Positions 47,296 to 61,008 are shown, numbered from the stretch's first letter. The stretch is DNA of 64,000 nt from Todiramphus chloris collaris (GCA_025345505.1 JANVCC010000020.1:50758401-50822400), one strand, 5' to 3'. Notes: generated by a model from the sequence alone, not told the origin. Translations and numbers: made by a program.

Positions 47296-49620
47296 AGAAA
47301 AGCTGAGAGAAGCTTGGTGCCCTTTGAAAAACACCTGTATTACAAGATGGTTTATAATCTATTCATATAATCCAATATTTCTGCTGCCTGGGTTCCTACT
47401 TTGTAGACAGACCAGCTTTGTTAATATTCTCTGTTTCTGTTCTGATTCCTGGTTTTATGTTTCTCCCCCAGTAACACTCAGTACAATAAGGATTTTTTTT
47501 AAGGCTGAACAACAAGAAGGATAAAAATGGAGAGACATACTTTGAATCCCAGAGGTTACTAATTTCTGTCTGAGCTGAATAAATGACTGCATATAAATGT
47601 GTTTCTTCGTCTTTCAAAAAACGGTTTACTTTTTTCTACTGACCCTGGGTGAGTCTGAAGTTACCTGAAACTGTTTGTAGCTGTTCAGAATTTGCAAGCT
47701 TTCCCACCTGAATTCCTCCCCTGTCAGCTGGAGGGGGCTTTCAGGTGGGTGTTTGTTTCATTGCGTCTCAAAGAGATCTGTTCCTGTGCTGAAAGACAAG
47801 CCCAAGACAATGTTTTACAGAGCAGAAGATATTGTGAGGGACCAATTATCACATAAGTGGTTCTCACGGCTTGGGCTGGTACTGTGTGCCAGGTTGCACA
47901 TTAACTTCTTTCACTGCTTTTTACCCAGTTTACTCAACATTCTCAAGTGGTGGCTTTGTCAATTGTTTCTCCCTCTGATATTTTGACAGATGATAGCCTC
48001 TTGATGCCAGCTTAACCCAGGTAATAAAAAATAGGCCAATGTGAAACTTTAGACTGAGGAACTGCTCTCATTGTATGGAGGAGTAGTAGAGTTGGTTCTG
48101 GTTTAGAACAGTTATTAATTTTCACCTGATAAATAGATCTCCAACCTTGCTCTTGCAATATTCTCTGTATGTACTCCATTAAAAAAAATAAAGAAATAAC
48201 ACAAACTTTTTTTTTCTTCCCTCTGCAACACCATGCTTAAGTATCCTCTAATGAATGCCAGGGTACATTTAGGGAGTATGAATAATATGAGCACAAATGT
48301 ATGTGAAGATTTATAGTGTTTCACTGATTTCAAAGGAATGTATAATGACCAGGCAATTTTCAGTGCAGTTTTCCTATATAAATCTTACCAAAATTGCTGA
48401 CATTGTGTTATTAACACTAGATGCTGGTATTGCTGCAAAGTGACGAGATTTATGCAGAGGATAAAGTAAGGATTCAGTGAAAGTGGGGTTTGCTAATTCA
48501 TCTAGCTGTTCTTTAGTTTAAGAGTTTTCTGTAGTTTGTATATTGCATTGGCTTACTGTTTCTTCTTCTGATTGGAGATGCTATAGTTGGGGGGGAACAA
48601 ATCACTTCTAAATTTTCTCAGTAGTTAGAACTGAATTTTAATTATCTTTAAAGTATTTTCCTTTAGTTTAATCCTGTTAGATGCTGAATGCTTTCCATGG
48701 TTTCAGACTAATAGAGGAGCTGAACTCAGGCAGGGCTTATTGTTCAGACCTTTCTTTTTCATCCGTTAGGGCTGGGGTTTTTTTGGACACGGAGTGATAC
48801 AGAAGAGCTTAGAGAACAATGCTTATGACCAAAGCCATTCTTAATAAGAGCGTATCACACATATATGTAAATATGAACCATGTATTTGTTTCCCTGTACT
48901 ATTATGAACCTTTATAATATTTAAACAGCAAAGATTTTAGAAAAGGCACTGTACCTTTTATTATACTATTGCCTTTATATTTTCATAAACCTAGATGGAA
49001 AGATTAATGTAGATAAACTTTCTTTTTTTTTTTTTCTCTCTGCTTAGTTTCTTTTCCTAAGCTGAAGGAAATATTTGATGGCATATAAAAAGCACCAGTG
49101 ATAATGAGGAAGTTTTTGTTTAGCTTCCCTTTTTTTTTTTGCAGAAGCAAAATTATTTCTTAGGCAGATTAGAAAATTGGGGGGAGACTTGTGATGATAG
49201 GAGCTTTCTTTTCCTTTTCTTTTGCATGTGTATTCATATGTCTGTGTGTGTCTTGGGATCTTCATTACAACCAACAATTTACAATAAATAGCTGCACTAT
49301 TAGGATTATCTGGTCATTTCTCTTTTATAAAAGCATGATAGCAATTGTTGTTTCTTTTGAAGATCCCAGTGTATGTTCCCTGCAAACACACCCACCTGAG
49401 ATTTAAAGTGAGAATATCTCAATGTGATCACCAGGCCTGTGATCTCTGTAGCATAGTGATTCTGGTCTGGTTGTGACTTATGCCATTAAATGCAGTTGCT
49501 GTTCCTGAAAACATTGTGTGCTTGAATTTCAGCATGTGTGCCCTGTTATTGGCTATGAGTTGCTGGGAGTTAAAGACCTAAGGATGACATCTCTCATGTA
49601 AAGGGTCCCTGGTTACTACA

Positions 49621-49715
49621 TGTCAATGAAATTATTCAAGCCAGTTGAATTATTCAGTCATTTGCCTAAAGTTAAGCATGCACTTGAAATTAAGCACATG
49701 CTACAGTCAGGGCCT
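49621..49715. repeat. Ancient amniote repeat remnant
   Basis: 'CCTAAAGTTAAGCATGCACTT' style sequence (49675-49685 onward), then 'AAATTAAGCACATGCT' and 'CAGTCAGGGCC', resembles the common old amniote motif CTTAAAGTTAAGCATGTGCTTAAGTGCTTTGCTGAATCAGGGCC. About 40 bp align well and the left flank is looser. Confidence 0.5.
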
Positions 49716-49805
49716 GCATTCAAAACCAGTAAGCACCATGGGCTTGGTGCTGGTTAGATGAGGAGAGCCTCAGAGGTTACACAAATTTGGGCTCCAGAGG
49801 CTGAG

Positions 49806-49840
49806 GTCCTTACTGAGTTCAGTGGGAGCTGACACAGCTT
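49806..49840. repeat. Possible ancient amniote repeat remnant
   Basis: 'GTCCTTACTGAGTTCAGTGGGAGCT' resembles the old 'CTTACTCAGTTCAGTGGGAGT' motif and lies 90 bp from the remnant at 49621-49715. Both may be parts of one old insertion. Confidence 0.3.
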
Positions 49841-50127
49841 TATGTTGTTCAGGATCAGTATGCTGAAGTCTAGAGAAGAGCAAGAGACATATGCAGAAGA
49901 CTCTATTAAAGAAACTCTGATTTAATTTTTAATTCTGACCGTAGTGGGGTCTGTAGGAGTATTTTGTGCAATCTATCTGATGGAACTGACAGATCCTGCT
50001 CCAGGGGGTTCATAATCACAACTAAAGAGAAAACATATTAAAAAACCTCCAGCAAGATAGACTTTTTAAAAAATCGTTTTTCTCACATATTTAGCCTGAA
50101 CTAGTAATAACAGTTTCGATGCAGGGC

Positions 50128-50196
50128 ATTTCCTGGGGATTAATGACTGTCTAGGGTCATCATCTCCTCCCAGTTAGTTATTAATCCCCAGGAAAT
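50128..50196. promoter_or_regulatory. Perfect 17-bp inverted repeat, candidate regulatory site
   Basis: ATTTCCTGGGGATTAAT at 50128-50144 is repeated as its exact reverse complement at 50180-50196, with 35 bases between. Each arm holds GGATTA/TAATCC, the core bound by K50 homeodomain proteins of the OTX, PITX and GSC type, and TTCC, an ETS-like core. The spacer includes a CTCCTCCC block. A TTAATTAGCATT motif follows at about 50221. I see no repeat family that explains it. The arms are seen directly, and a role as enhancer or paired binding site is inferred only. Confidence 0.4.
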
Positions 50197-50229
50197 ACTC
50201 GGTGCCTTGATCATTATTGCTTAATTAGC

Positions 50230-53200
50230 ATTGAGAATGTGGGGGGTTTAGGTTTCTTTTCATGCATCCTGTGAATTGCTAGGGTGGGGGTTTCTTTCAT
50301 TAACTTGCCCTTTTCAGCCTAGATGGGAGCATGGGCTTTGCTTACAGTTTGCAGGTTTGAGAATTTAGTCACAGGGTTAAACCTTTTCAAGCAATTTGAG
50401 TTCCATGTGAAAGCACCACTAACAGCGCACATCTGCAGTGCATCAAGCAATGTCCCCCTGCTCAGCTCTGCTGAAAAACATCAGGTGGCATGGGGGCAGT
50501 AGCCGGGGTCTGGGAGCAGAGGATGCTGAGAAAGGCAAGGAGAGTTGGGGGGTGAAGAAGGGAAAGGGAGGAAAGAGAAGGTCAACAAACAACTTTACCA
50601 GCCACTGAAGAAGTTTTTCGCATCACATGAGATCTTGAAACTTTGGGAAAATTTTGGACTCCAAGCACTGTTCAAGCAAATGCTGCATAATTCCAAGGGC
50701 ACCAATTTTAGCTAATGAAATATCTTTAATTAAGAGGGGGGAACATCAATTCCGAGTGTAGACTTCATTTCCCACCCCTGGTGGAGAGGAAGATGATGTA
50801 CAATGTTCCCTTCCAAGCATTGTGCAGTGGGACTGAGTTTGGGAGGGCCATCCCTGTCTACCATCCCATCCCTGCATCACTATTCCCTGTATAAACTACC
50901 TGGTATATTAAGATTGCTTGTGGTTATGTCCTACCATACTAAACTGTGACTCCAGTTACACGCAGTGATGGACGGAGCTTGACTCCAGGGATGTGGGCAC
51001 TGCAAGTCTGCATATCTGTTGGTTAATTTGTTATATATGTAGGCTTTAGTATATTTGGAGAAGAAAATTAATTTTTAAAAGGAAATACCATGTTTTCTGC
51101 TCCAAACTATGTTTTTTTCAATTGTTTTTTTTTTAAATTTTTTTTTGTAGAACTCAACTGAAGGAGTCAATTGGAGATGGTTTAGTAACGTTTCCTAGCT
51201 AGTTCTGCTTCAGATTTCATTACTCACTTCTGTTGTGGGAACCTCTGCTCAAGTCTCCCTGGAGGTCTTTTTTGCTACTGTGTGTTTAAGTCAAATTTGT
51301 ATCAGTCTGAGCTATGTTTAGGATGAGTAGGTGCAAATCTGTTTCATACCTTGTAGTAAAAAAACCTTATCTGTCCTCACAAGAAAGTATACAAATATGC
51401 AGAATATGTACTTTGGTCCTCAAAGCGCTACCTTTTTTCTTTTCCTACCTGAATATCCCATTTAATGCTCTAGTCCTGCAGAAACACCATGGTTCTAACT
51501 GACAGATTTAATTCAGAATGACAGATTTCCATCAGAATTGAGATCTGCACTTTGTTGGAGAACTCCAGTCTTAATTGTGGCTAAGCAAAAAAACCCAAAA
51601 AAACCCAAACCAAAACAAAAAAAAAATCCAAGTTTGGTTTTTTGGGATGCCATGCTTCTCTTGGCTTTGGAAAAACTATTTGCTTGATGACAGGTGATAT
51701 AGTAAAAGGAATACCTGCTTATTTGTTAGTTTGAAGCATATGTGATTTGGAACAAAAATGTATTTGACTTTTTTTGTCAACTATCAGAGTAGTTACGCTC
51801 TTCAAATTTTGCCTGAAAAAAACACAGATACAATATCACACATAAATCAGTAGAAATAATTATTTTTTTATTTTGAAAATAAATTTTCAAAGGCATAGAA
51901 CCCACTGTAACTGAAATAATTCTGCCTAACCAGATAGTATTTATAATTAATCCAATAGATACAAAAGGATATGACCTTAACCCTGACCAGTGTTAAATCT
52001 AATCCTCATTTCAACTCTTTTCTTAAATATGGAAAAAGACTTTTGACAGAGTCAATGGCAACTGTATATTTTAGATTCTCTGTAGAGTGTGATGATATGT
52101 TCTCTTCCAAAACCTGGTCTTGTAACTGACCTCCAACAGCCAACGTATGGCGAATGTCAAGTGATAAAAGGCATAAAAAGAGGAGAGGGAGTAGAAAAAG
52201 AGTTGTCATGTATATGATATATAATGTCCAACAATGAGAGACATTCCTTTGTATATTCAAGTTCATAGTAAAGTTCCATACTGAATAGGTCTCAGGGGTT
52301 TTAAGGCTTTATCACACATATTTTTACATGGTTGTATTCTTACTAAAGAGCAAAAATAAGACACTTGCATAAAACAAAGGGGCTATATAGCCCTTAATAG
52401 ATAAGAGGAAACCAAAATATGTGGGGAAAAAAGATTTCTGCTTGCTTGGGAGACAAAGCAACATCATAAATATTGGGGCTTTGCATTTTGCTGTAATAAG
52501 GTCGGTCTGAGTGGGAATCTGAAACTACAATGTCACTGGAACAATTTCTGAAAGAAAAAGAAAAGTTGAAGTTGAAGCATAAAATGAGCAGCCACAACTC
52601 TGTAATGTCTGATACTGATTTTGTGGACACCTAAGCCCAGCTGTCTCACTGGCATCCCTGGGAAAGCCAAAGCTCATGGGTGTGAGTACACACTCACTGG
52701 GACCCCCACACTGAGAGGTCAGGTGTTCATGGCCTTGTCCTCCTGGATGTTAGCACTCTTAAGTGTGCTCTGTTTGCGTTGTTTTACCTCTTAGTCTACA
52801 AGACTGAGCTCTTCAGAGATATTTAGACATCTCTCATTAAAATTAGTCTACATCACCCTGAAGCCCTGATGACAGAGAAAAGCTTTTATAATGCATAGAA
52901 AAGATGCAGTCCAGTAACACCCTGACTTGCCTGAGCAGATCGGCACAGGAAGATGAGTAAGAGTCAAAAATAACCATAGGAGAAGGCAAATCTGAGTATT
53001 TAACGTGCATAGTGTCATGGGTGTAGAAACTGTCCCTCTGCATTTGACTTCCCTGTAGCCTTGATGCTTCCAGCACACCTGCTGGCAGCTGGGTCTGCAT
53101 TTGGTTAGATGAATTATTACAGAATTAGTCAGAGCATTTATGCAGGAAATAACAGACCTTAGCTTCATTTCTCAATTTTGCCAAACAGGGTCTGGATCCT

Positions 53201-53529
53201 GGTTAAAGTCTAACATGAAAAAAATACAGGAACAAAGTATTATGGTTTTACCCATATTAGGTAGCTACTCTGTCTCCCAGTTGCAGTGAGATGACATCTG
53301 ACTGGGGCTTTGCAAGTCTATGAGCGAAAATGTACACTTATCCTAGAGTTTACCAAAGAGGGTACAGACTGTAATTCACTTTGACATGATTCTCATTTTA
53401 AAAACTGCATAATGGTCAGGAAAGCTGTGCCAAAATTCAGTTAGTCGCAGTCTGGTTTGAAGAATAATCTGAACTCCAGGTATTACACCCCTGTATTGTG
53501 ATGATATTAAGCTACAGAATAGAAAACAC
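50230..53529. other. Unique non-coding sequence
   Basis: No gene is supported. The part 50400-50800 is relatively G/A-rich and free of recognisable repeats. The A/C-rich patch at 51587-51650 and some T runs near 51110-51150 are the only low-complexity features. Confidence 0.5.
51587..51650. repeat. A/C-rich tract with fold-back
   Basis: AAAAAAACCC units and an A run are followed by GGTTTTTTGGG at about 51635-51645, which is complementary to CCCAAAAAACC-type sequence in the tract. The segment could fold back on itself. Confidence 0.65.
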
Positions 53530-53603
53530 TATGTGAAATTCTGTACCCATTGAGGTCAATGAAGACTTACATTCAACTGAAATAAGGCCAGAGTTTTATT
53601 CTC
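53530..53603. repeat. Ancient amniote repeat remnant
   Basis: 'GTGAAATTCTGTACCCATTG' then 'AGGTCAATGAAGACTTACATTCAACTG' and 'GGCCAGAGTTTTA' follow the order of a common old amniote repeat (GAAATCCTG, CCATTGAAGTCAATGG, ATTGACTTC, GGCCAGGATTT). It has several mismatches but the order is kept across about 70 bp. Confidence 0.55.
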
Positions 53604-53645
53604 TACCTAACAGATTACATCCTTTCTAATCCACTCACCCTGCAG

Positions 53646-53663
53646 AAAAAAAAAAAAAAAAAA
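53646..53663. repeat. A18 homopolymer
   Basis: Eighteen consecutive A. No retrocopy body or polyadenylation signal could be recognised upstream. Confidence 0.85.
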
Positions 53664-56600
53664 TTCCAGTTCTTGAGTTCACGGGTGTGTCAGCTCTCTA
53701 GCTGCCTCTGCTTGCCTTGAAAGGGTCTGCTCAAAAAACCTGATAAAGCCCATGTAACTATTTGATCTAGTTAGTCAAAGGACAGCAATGCAGAGAAGAT
53801 GACTTGAATCAGGGCTTCTCATTTTTATTCTCACTTCTGCTGGTGGCAAAGCAGGTCTGCATCTAAGTTGTGAGGTAGATTTCCCATAACCCTGGTTCTC
53901 TGCCTGATTAGGTGGGGGATCTACGGGAGAAGGTCTAGTGGACAAGGTGTCTGTCTCTGGTCTCTTCCCAACAGGCTATTGAAATATGGTCTAACAGTGC
54001 ACAATATTAATCCTGAGCTAGAAAAAATAGAGAAGAAAGGCTCTGATTCTCATGCAGTGCAGAGGTCTATCTCATGTGGTAAAGAATGTAACTGAGGTGG
54101 AAAACAGGATTAGGGGGACCCAAAGGCACCATAGCAGACCTGTACCAAGAAAAGGAAAAAAATGGAGTCTGAAACCATTGATCTCAGCCTTCTGTTTCCT
54201 CATCTTTCTTGTAAAACACACATGAAATGTCTTAGCGCATGTATGGTCTGTTTGAGTCTAGGCAGTGTCGAGAAGCACTTAATTCTTAGATCACTCTTAA
54301 GCATACTGGTTGAAACCATAGTAGATAGGAATAGTGAAACCCTTACTTGTCTTTGAAAATCTGCCCCTGCTTGCTCAGTAATGTTCAAAAAGCCAGATCT
54401 GGAATTATTCTTTTTTGCATTTTCTTGTTTTGTGAGAAAAGTGTTATCTTTCTGACGCACACATGGTCTGAAAACCAGATGTTATCATCACTTGGTTATA
54501 ATTCTGCTAGTACAGCATGTTTTGTTTAAGAAAGAAAAGACATGGTTGAAATTAGATCTATGTGATACATGTCATTGACTTTTATTTATTTGCAAATAAT
54601 AAACAGTTTGCAAAGCATGTCTTGAGCTTGTGAGTTGCAGCCTAGTGTCATTTTAATACAAATTTCAGAATACAAGTGTTCAGATGCTACAGTGATGGCA
54701 CTCTAGCTTCTGTGTCTTTAAGTTGGAAAGCACCTTTGAAAAACGTTATTACAAAAGGTCTATTTTATATGCTGCTTTCCTTTGTTAGGAAAGATGGACT
54801 CTGTCTTGTGACAGCTGTAGTTTAAGTAAACATAAACTCTGGCCCAAATTTCATAACCATCATTTCCTCAAAGCTAGCAGCGCTAAACCAAACTATAGTT
54901 TTATTTGGCTAACCCCAAAGTAGGATGTGGTTGCCAGCCTCTAAAGCCACACGATCAAGTTTCAAGTAGACGCCACCAGAGCTATGCCTTTGTCTTAATC
55001 AGGAAAGTCATGAATGCATTACTCTAACTCCATCAGAACATTTAACAAACAAATGTAACTGTAACAACAGGTACACTAAAACTAAAACCTACATCCTCCT
55101 TGTCCTGCACCAAGATGGTCCAGGGGTGCCATGATACTGCTAGGCTCGGGAGATGAGCAGTGTTAGGTGATAATTGCTGAGGGACAAGGCTAACTTGTTT
55201 TCAACATACTTTCCATTCTGCTGTAAGCACAGAGCTCTGCACAGTGGTGCCAGTCATGGAATACCATCCCAAGACAGCTGCTGACTGGAGGACTTTCACC
55301 TGAGCCCAGGCAAAAAGTTTCTTTACCCAAAGAGGAAGACTGAAACATAAAAATCAGTGGGCTGTGGCTGCAATGTGCCTCATTGCTCCCCCTTTCCTGC
55401 ATGTGTAAAGCCTGAATTTTGTTACCTTTGCCTACCCTTCTGCCACTGATTCACAGAGGTGGCGGGCAAGAGTGTTAGGACAGTGCCAGTGCAAGTGCCA
55501 GATCTTTCGGTTATAAACAGTTGTGGTGGAAATAAGCTGATTTTTCCTGGCTGAGAACATGGCTTCCTAGGCTTTTCTGTTCTCACTTTCTCCCCACCGG
55601 CTTTGCTTTTCCTTTTATATTTCAAACACCTCAGTAAGATGAAGAGATGAACAGATGATAGAGTCAGTGCCCCTTGTTAATGACCAGCACTATATTCACA
55701 ACCTCATTTAGTTTTGTTCCTATTTGCTGCTTCAATGGTGCCAATGAGAAGTAATTGATTTTATTGAGGATGACTCAGTGAATTAAATGAAAAACTGCTC
55801 ACTTGGCTGGAAAGGCTTTGACAGAAGGCACAGCAGCCGGTCAGATTTGAAAAACTTTACATCTCCTCGACCTGGGGAGAGAAGGAGGCGATAGAAAGGA
55901 GGGGAGGGAAGGTCATTGCAGATAAGCTGCAAGGTGACTATTTCAAGGCCTCTGTAAAACAACAGAGCAAACTGCAGTCTCTTATTTTGATTCATGGATC
56001 TCCCCTTCCTTTTGTTCCTTGATGCACTAAATCTGTTCCTTAGATCCCCTCATTTCAATAAACACCCAATAAGAAACTAATCGTTGTATGGTGAATTAGA
56101 GAAGAAGAAAGGATGCTCAGAAGAAATGTTATGGTCATGGAAGACTCTTATGCATTGTAACCATCTGGTGCACCACAATTACTATGAATGGGATAATTGA
56201 GTCCCAAATAACTTCTTTTGGGTACAAATAATAGCCGTCACCCTGATTTGTATTCTTCACAACAGCATTGCCCCATCATTTCACATCACATCTGCACATT
56301 TCATTGATTGGGCACTGTGCTAGCAATAAGTTACTACACTTAATTAAGCCCACATAATTCTCTTCAAATGAGCAGAAAAGTTTGTGTATAGGCTAAAAAG
56401 AAAAGGGGCTGCAAATGAGACTTTAGTGACTCCACTTTGTATGAGGTATTGAGATTGATGGTGATCCCATGCCACCAAGGTTTTCCTTCAACATAAGAAA
56501 ACTGTGAAAGCATTAGGCAGCTCAACAGCTGTGTATAATCTGAGGAAGGCCTGATTTCAGACAAACATTCTCCCGGAGGTGACTGAAACCCCATTGTAGC

Positions 56601-59222
56601 ATAATCTTGCTTTTCAGAAAGTGTTACAATTCATTTGATTTGATTTCTCGGGTGCCTGGCTTTCACAGCATCATTAAAAACTCTGTAAGAAACCAAGAAA
56701 TGGAGTCCTCTGCAAAGAAGCATTGTCTACTCTTCAAGCATGTTTCACTTGAGTGCTAGGAGAAAGAATTGACAGAAAACAGGAAAACATAAGCCTTGGA
56801 GTAGTAAATATTACTGAAAATAAAACATAAAAGATCAGCTTTCCCAATGGGAAAGAATGACCACGTTGAATCTTTAAAGAGATTTTTTTTTTCCTTGTTT
56901 TCTTTTATGCTTTAGTTTTCTATTTTTTAGTCGAAGTAGAGAAGAGTGCATTCCTTCAGTTGCATCACTGTGATATGTTATCATTTCACATGGGTTATTA
57001 GTTGTTTCTGAACAGGCCGCTGAGCCTGTCCTGGCAAATAAGCCACCAGGAATGTGCTGTCGAGTCCAGTTGCTCAGGATCAAGCCCAAGAAGCCTTACT
57101 GGAATGTCGGGGTCTGTGGGAAGCACAATAGTAAACAAAGAACAGAGTTACAGAGAGAGCAACAACTTAAAAGAAAATGAGAGTAAATGTCCATCCTGCT
57201 CAAAGAGATTTTTTTTTTTTTAAATCAATGTTTTCTCATTCCAATCAAGCAAATCTAGAGTGGCTTGAATACATTTTCAGAACAAGTGGCAAAATATCCC
57301 ATGAATGCTGCAGAGGTCACTTCACACACTCGGTCTGCCCCTCATTTGTTTATCTAAATGCTGACAAATTGCAGCATTTTAACAACATATCTCTAGTACT
57401 GAACTTCATGTGCATGGCTTGCCCTCTATCATTGAGCTGATAATGAGGCTAAGCATAAAGCCTTCATTTACTGCTATAAAGGCTTCTGACAGTGATGAAT
57501 ACCAAGTAGAAGAATTAGGTGGTTTATAGGAGAATATGTATTGTGTAAAACCTCTATGCCTTTTATCAACCCTTCTGCTCATTTTCAGTTCCTTCACGTA
57601 AGCCATCTCTGCAAGCACTCTAGTAAGCTTTCCTCTTCTTACTTTTACTTTTCACAAGGCTATCTTCCAGAGAGCGCTGGCTAAGATGTTGTCTCAGCAA
57701 TTATTCCTGGCTATCCTCTCTGAAATGCCGGAGTCCCCTTTCATTTCACCAGCTGATGATAAACACTCAAAATATTGGTGCCCGAGATGTTTTGCTGCGA
57801 GGTAATTCGTATCTGCAGTCTTGTGCGTGGCATGGCACAGCAGCTGCCTGTCACTGGGAGATCTTTCTTTTAACAAAAGCAGCTTTGTGTTAGTGTTTCT
57901 TTGCAAAAGCATCGACTAATATCCCTTTTAGATGGGTATGTTTGTAGAAGAGGTGACTTCTGGGATGTTTTTTTTTTAAATTGCTGGCTGCAATGGATCA
58001 GATTAACATTTCATTGTTCACATCTGAGCTCTGGGCTGATTCTGAGAGCTGAGGGAAATACGGGGAAAGGATGCTGACAGATCCTGATAGAATATCTAGT
58101 TTGAGTGAACTAAGGACACCTCCTCCCCCAGGGTTCTTATCCTTTGGGCCATGCAGCTCCTGTTCCTGTCTGCCCCAGTATAGCCCATCTGTGAACAGAA
58201 CTGTGTAGCATTTTACCTTTAAATAGTGTCTGGATATTTCTGAATTTCTGCTGGTGATACTTTATGGTCCTGTAAAGTTTACACTAGGCTTCATGTATGC
58301 CAGAAGGATGTAAGCGCAGAGGGGCGTATGCAACCCAGTCTGTAGGGAGGGACTACTGATCTGTCTTTCACATAAGGTGTTAAGATGCCTTAGTGCTCTG
58401 TGCTGTCCTGGACTCCTCACTGCTTTTTTCTGAGGGTTGAAAGGAGTAGTCAAGTCACCATCTGAAGGCAAAAGCACTTGCTTCCATTTTTGCAATGCCA
58501 CCTCTATTGTGGACCTGTCTCAACAGCAAAACTTAACTGCAATGGAGTCTGCTGTGCCGAAGGTCACTCTCCATCTTCTCTTCTCCCTCCATAGCTTTTA
58601 CAGGCAGGTTCACTAGCTTTAGCCTAGAAATCTGTGAGCCACAGCCTGCCAACACTTCTCTCTACTTTTCCTATTTCTGATTTGTTTGGCAGCTCCTTCC
58701 TGTGTCATCCCTACATTTTTTTTCACTGCCTTTCAGACCCCTATGCCACAACCTTTCCCCAGCACTTAGCCTTGCTCTTGGGCACTTATTTCTGTGCCTT
58801 TTTTACTTCTTTTTGTTGTTTTCCACACATGTTGTCCATGTGTATGGTCCTTACTACTTCTTGCACCTCTTTGCTATCACTTTCCCTTCTCTGCAGAAAT
58901 GCTGCTTTTCTCCTGTCTCTTCTGTGTTACTGTTACCAGAAGCCTCTGGGTTACTACTGACCCTAAGAAAGGGTCCTTGAGTGCAGGCACTGGCAGTGAC
59001 ACCTCTGGAAGCAGGAAGCATCCTGGCTGTTTCCCAAGGTGCTTGTTGCCTTCAAACATGTCTGTAAGACACAGAAGTCCTCAGTGACCCATGTTCTTGC
59101 TGCCTGCCACTTCTGCTGGCTCTTATGGAAACTTATGGTTGTTAACTTTAGCCATGTCATAATGCCTTTTCCTTTTTCCGTCAAGAATATTCCTACCACT
59201 TTAACACTCATCTTCCCTTAAC

Positions 59223-59238
59223 AAAAAAAAAAAAAAAA
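59223..59238. repeat. A16 homopolymer
   Basis: Sixteen A at the end of a pyrimidine-rich segment. I saw no AATAAA just upstream, so a processed retrocopy is not supported. Confidence 0.85.
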
Positions 59239-60993
59239 GTAGGGACAGAGGGAGGAATAGCATTTCATTAAATGTACATGACACTGAGGATACAAAAACA
59301 TCAGCATGGGATAAATTTGCTAATCAAATGCAGATCTGGTCTACATTGTAGTATGACACTGGAAAGGAAATATCTCTTCAAAAGGTTTATTTTAACTCCA
59401 AAGGAAAAATAAAAGGGAGAATGTTGAAATACAGAAGAGTCCAGGGGGTGGCAGGGAGAATAATTGATGCAAGTAGGGAAGTGGAGCAGAGGCTGTAGTG
59501 GAGGGTCCATACTATGTACAGGGTGCTTCAATCAAAATACTGTGCCTGGAGAGGCAAAGCAATGGTTACAACTGGGTGAAACTTAGCCATACTTCTACTG
59601 CTCCCACTGGAGGCATTTTAGAGGTTTTGCAGTGCAGATCCTTCGTTCCTTACCCCAAATGTCACCGTGAAACCCAGCCCACCAGGCTGTAGTTGTGGCA
59701 GCAGTAGTGGTTTAAGCAGCTTCTCTTTCAGGTGCTTGTTCTCACCCTGCTGAGCCCCTCAGCGTTGTCCTGACAGCTGTTCACGTGGCCTTATTTAAAT
59801 CAGATAAGTGAATTGATCTGGGTTTTTTTTCCAGGTTTATTTTTAAACCTGGATCCTCTCACTGCCACAGTTAACGGCATGGCCCTGCAAACTGCTGTCT
59901 TGTCACAGCCAAGAGGCTGCAGGCTGAGTTCAGCTCTGGGAACCAGCACGTGGGGCGGGCACAAATGCCATAAGCTGGTGCGGCTGCTGGCCCCCTGTGC
60001 TGCGCTCTGATTTCTCAGATAGAAGCCTAATTGTTTTTTCACAGACTTTGGTGGGAAGTTCCAATTCTTATTGTTCATCCTTGCTCTGCCTTTCATTATG
60101 AGGGGTGTTGGGTCCCCTTATTGCTGTAATGAGAACCAAGAAAAACATAATAATTCAAAGGGAAATATGAAAATGCTCTTCAAAATCAGATGTGTGAAAC
60201 CCTAGAGCTAAAAGATGTATGTGAAATGCTGGTTAGAGGATGCTGCAGCAAAGGCAGCTTAGAAGATGTCTTTTTTTTCTCTTTTCATTATTCTCCAGAA
60301 GGATGAATTCTCATTTTTGTTTCATGCAGAGTCTCTGAGCATTTAGAGAAGTATTTTTGTATGCTGTGAAGTTGAAGAGAACTATTTTCACTTTAAAACT
60401 TCATTTCTCAGAGTCTTTTTTTCTTGGACTTGTGAGAAGTGGGATTTGGATATGGAAACAGCTTTCACCCTCTATTTCTCTGGGTCTGCAGGCAGAAAAG
60501 TCACATGTTTACAAGCGGGAAAAGTGACACAAGCTACATGGGGCAAATACATTAATTCCATCTCCTTTTCATAAGATTTTTCCAAATATTGTTGGCTTGT
60601 TTTTCTTTCTCAGGAAGTGTTGCTGTATGCCCTATAGTGCATTTACTTTTGCCATGCAGGCCTCAGTTCCCCCGAAATGCTTATAGGTAGATATCCTGCT
60701 TTGCTGCTTTTGATCCCATCAAACCAATTTTCTCTCCATCACTTTGCACATGTTCTGAGTATAACTCCCTGAAAATGGATGTGATGAGGGCTTGTCTGAT
60801 GGTGTTACGTGAGAGGAAACTGTGTATGCCACATTTTCAAAGGGGAGAAATGTCTTCTGAAGAGGGCGGGGGGGGTTCTGTGGATCACAGCAGGGCAACT
60901 GTATATGGAAAACCAGCCATTCTTGCTGGCTTCTTATAAGCTGCCCACAGAGTACAAACAATGCCAGAAACATGATGTATGGATTTGATTCAT

Positions 60994-61008
60994 AAAAAAA
61001 AAAAAAAA
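60994..61008. repeat. A15 homopolymer
   Basis: Fifteen A following TTGATTCAT. Simple repeat. Confidence 0.85.

Larger units (their letters stand above)
41222..49620. other. Unique non-coding sequence
   Basis: No gene is supported. The stretch contains a weak old-repeat match at 42667-42690 (TTTCAATGGGACTTGGTGCTTT), the clearer ancient repeat at 45166-45232, the TATG/TA microsatellite at 47251-47295, and T runs near 42660, 48210, 49023 and 49130. Open frames up to 127 codons (44577-44960, minus) show no motif. Confidence 0.55.

Noticed and set aside
58634-59087. Overlapping Ser/Leu/Phe/Cys-rich open frames ending near an A16 run
   Set aside because: Three overlapping frames on one strand in pyrimidine-rich DNA look compositional. 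The A run lacks a polyadenylation signal upstream, so a retrocopied gene is not supported.
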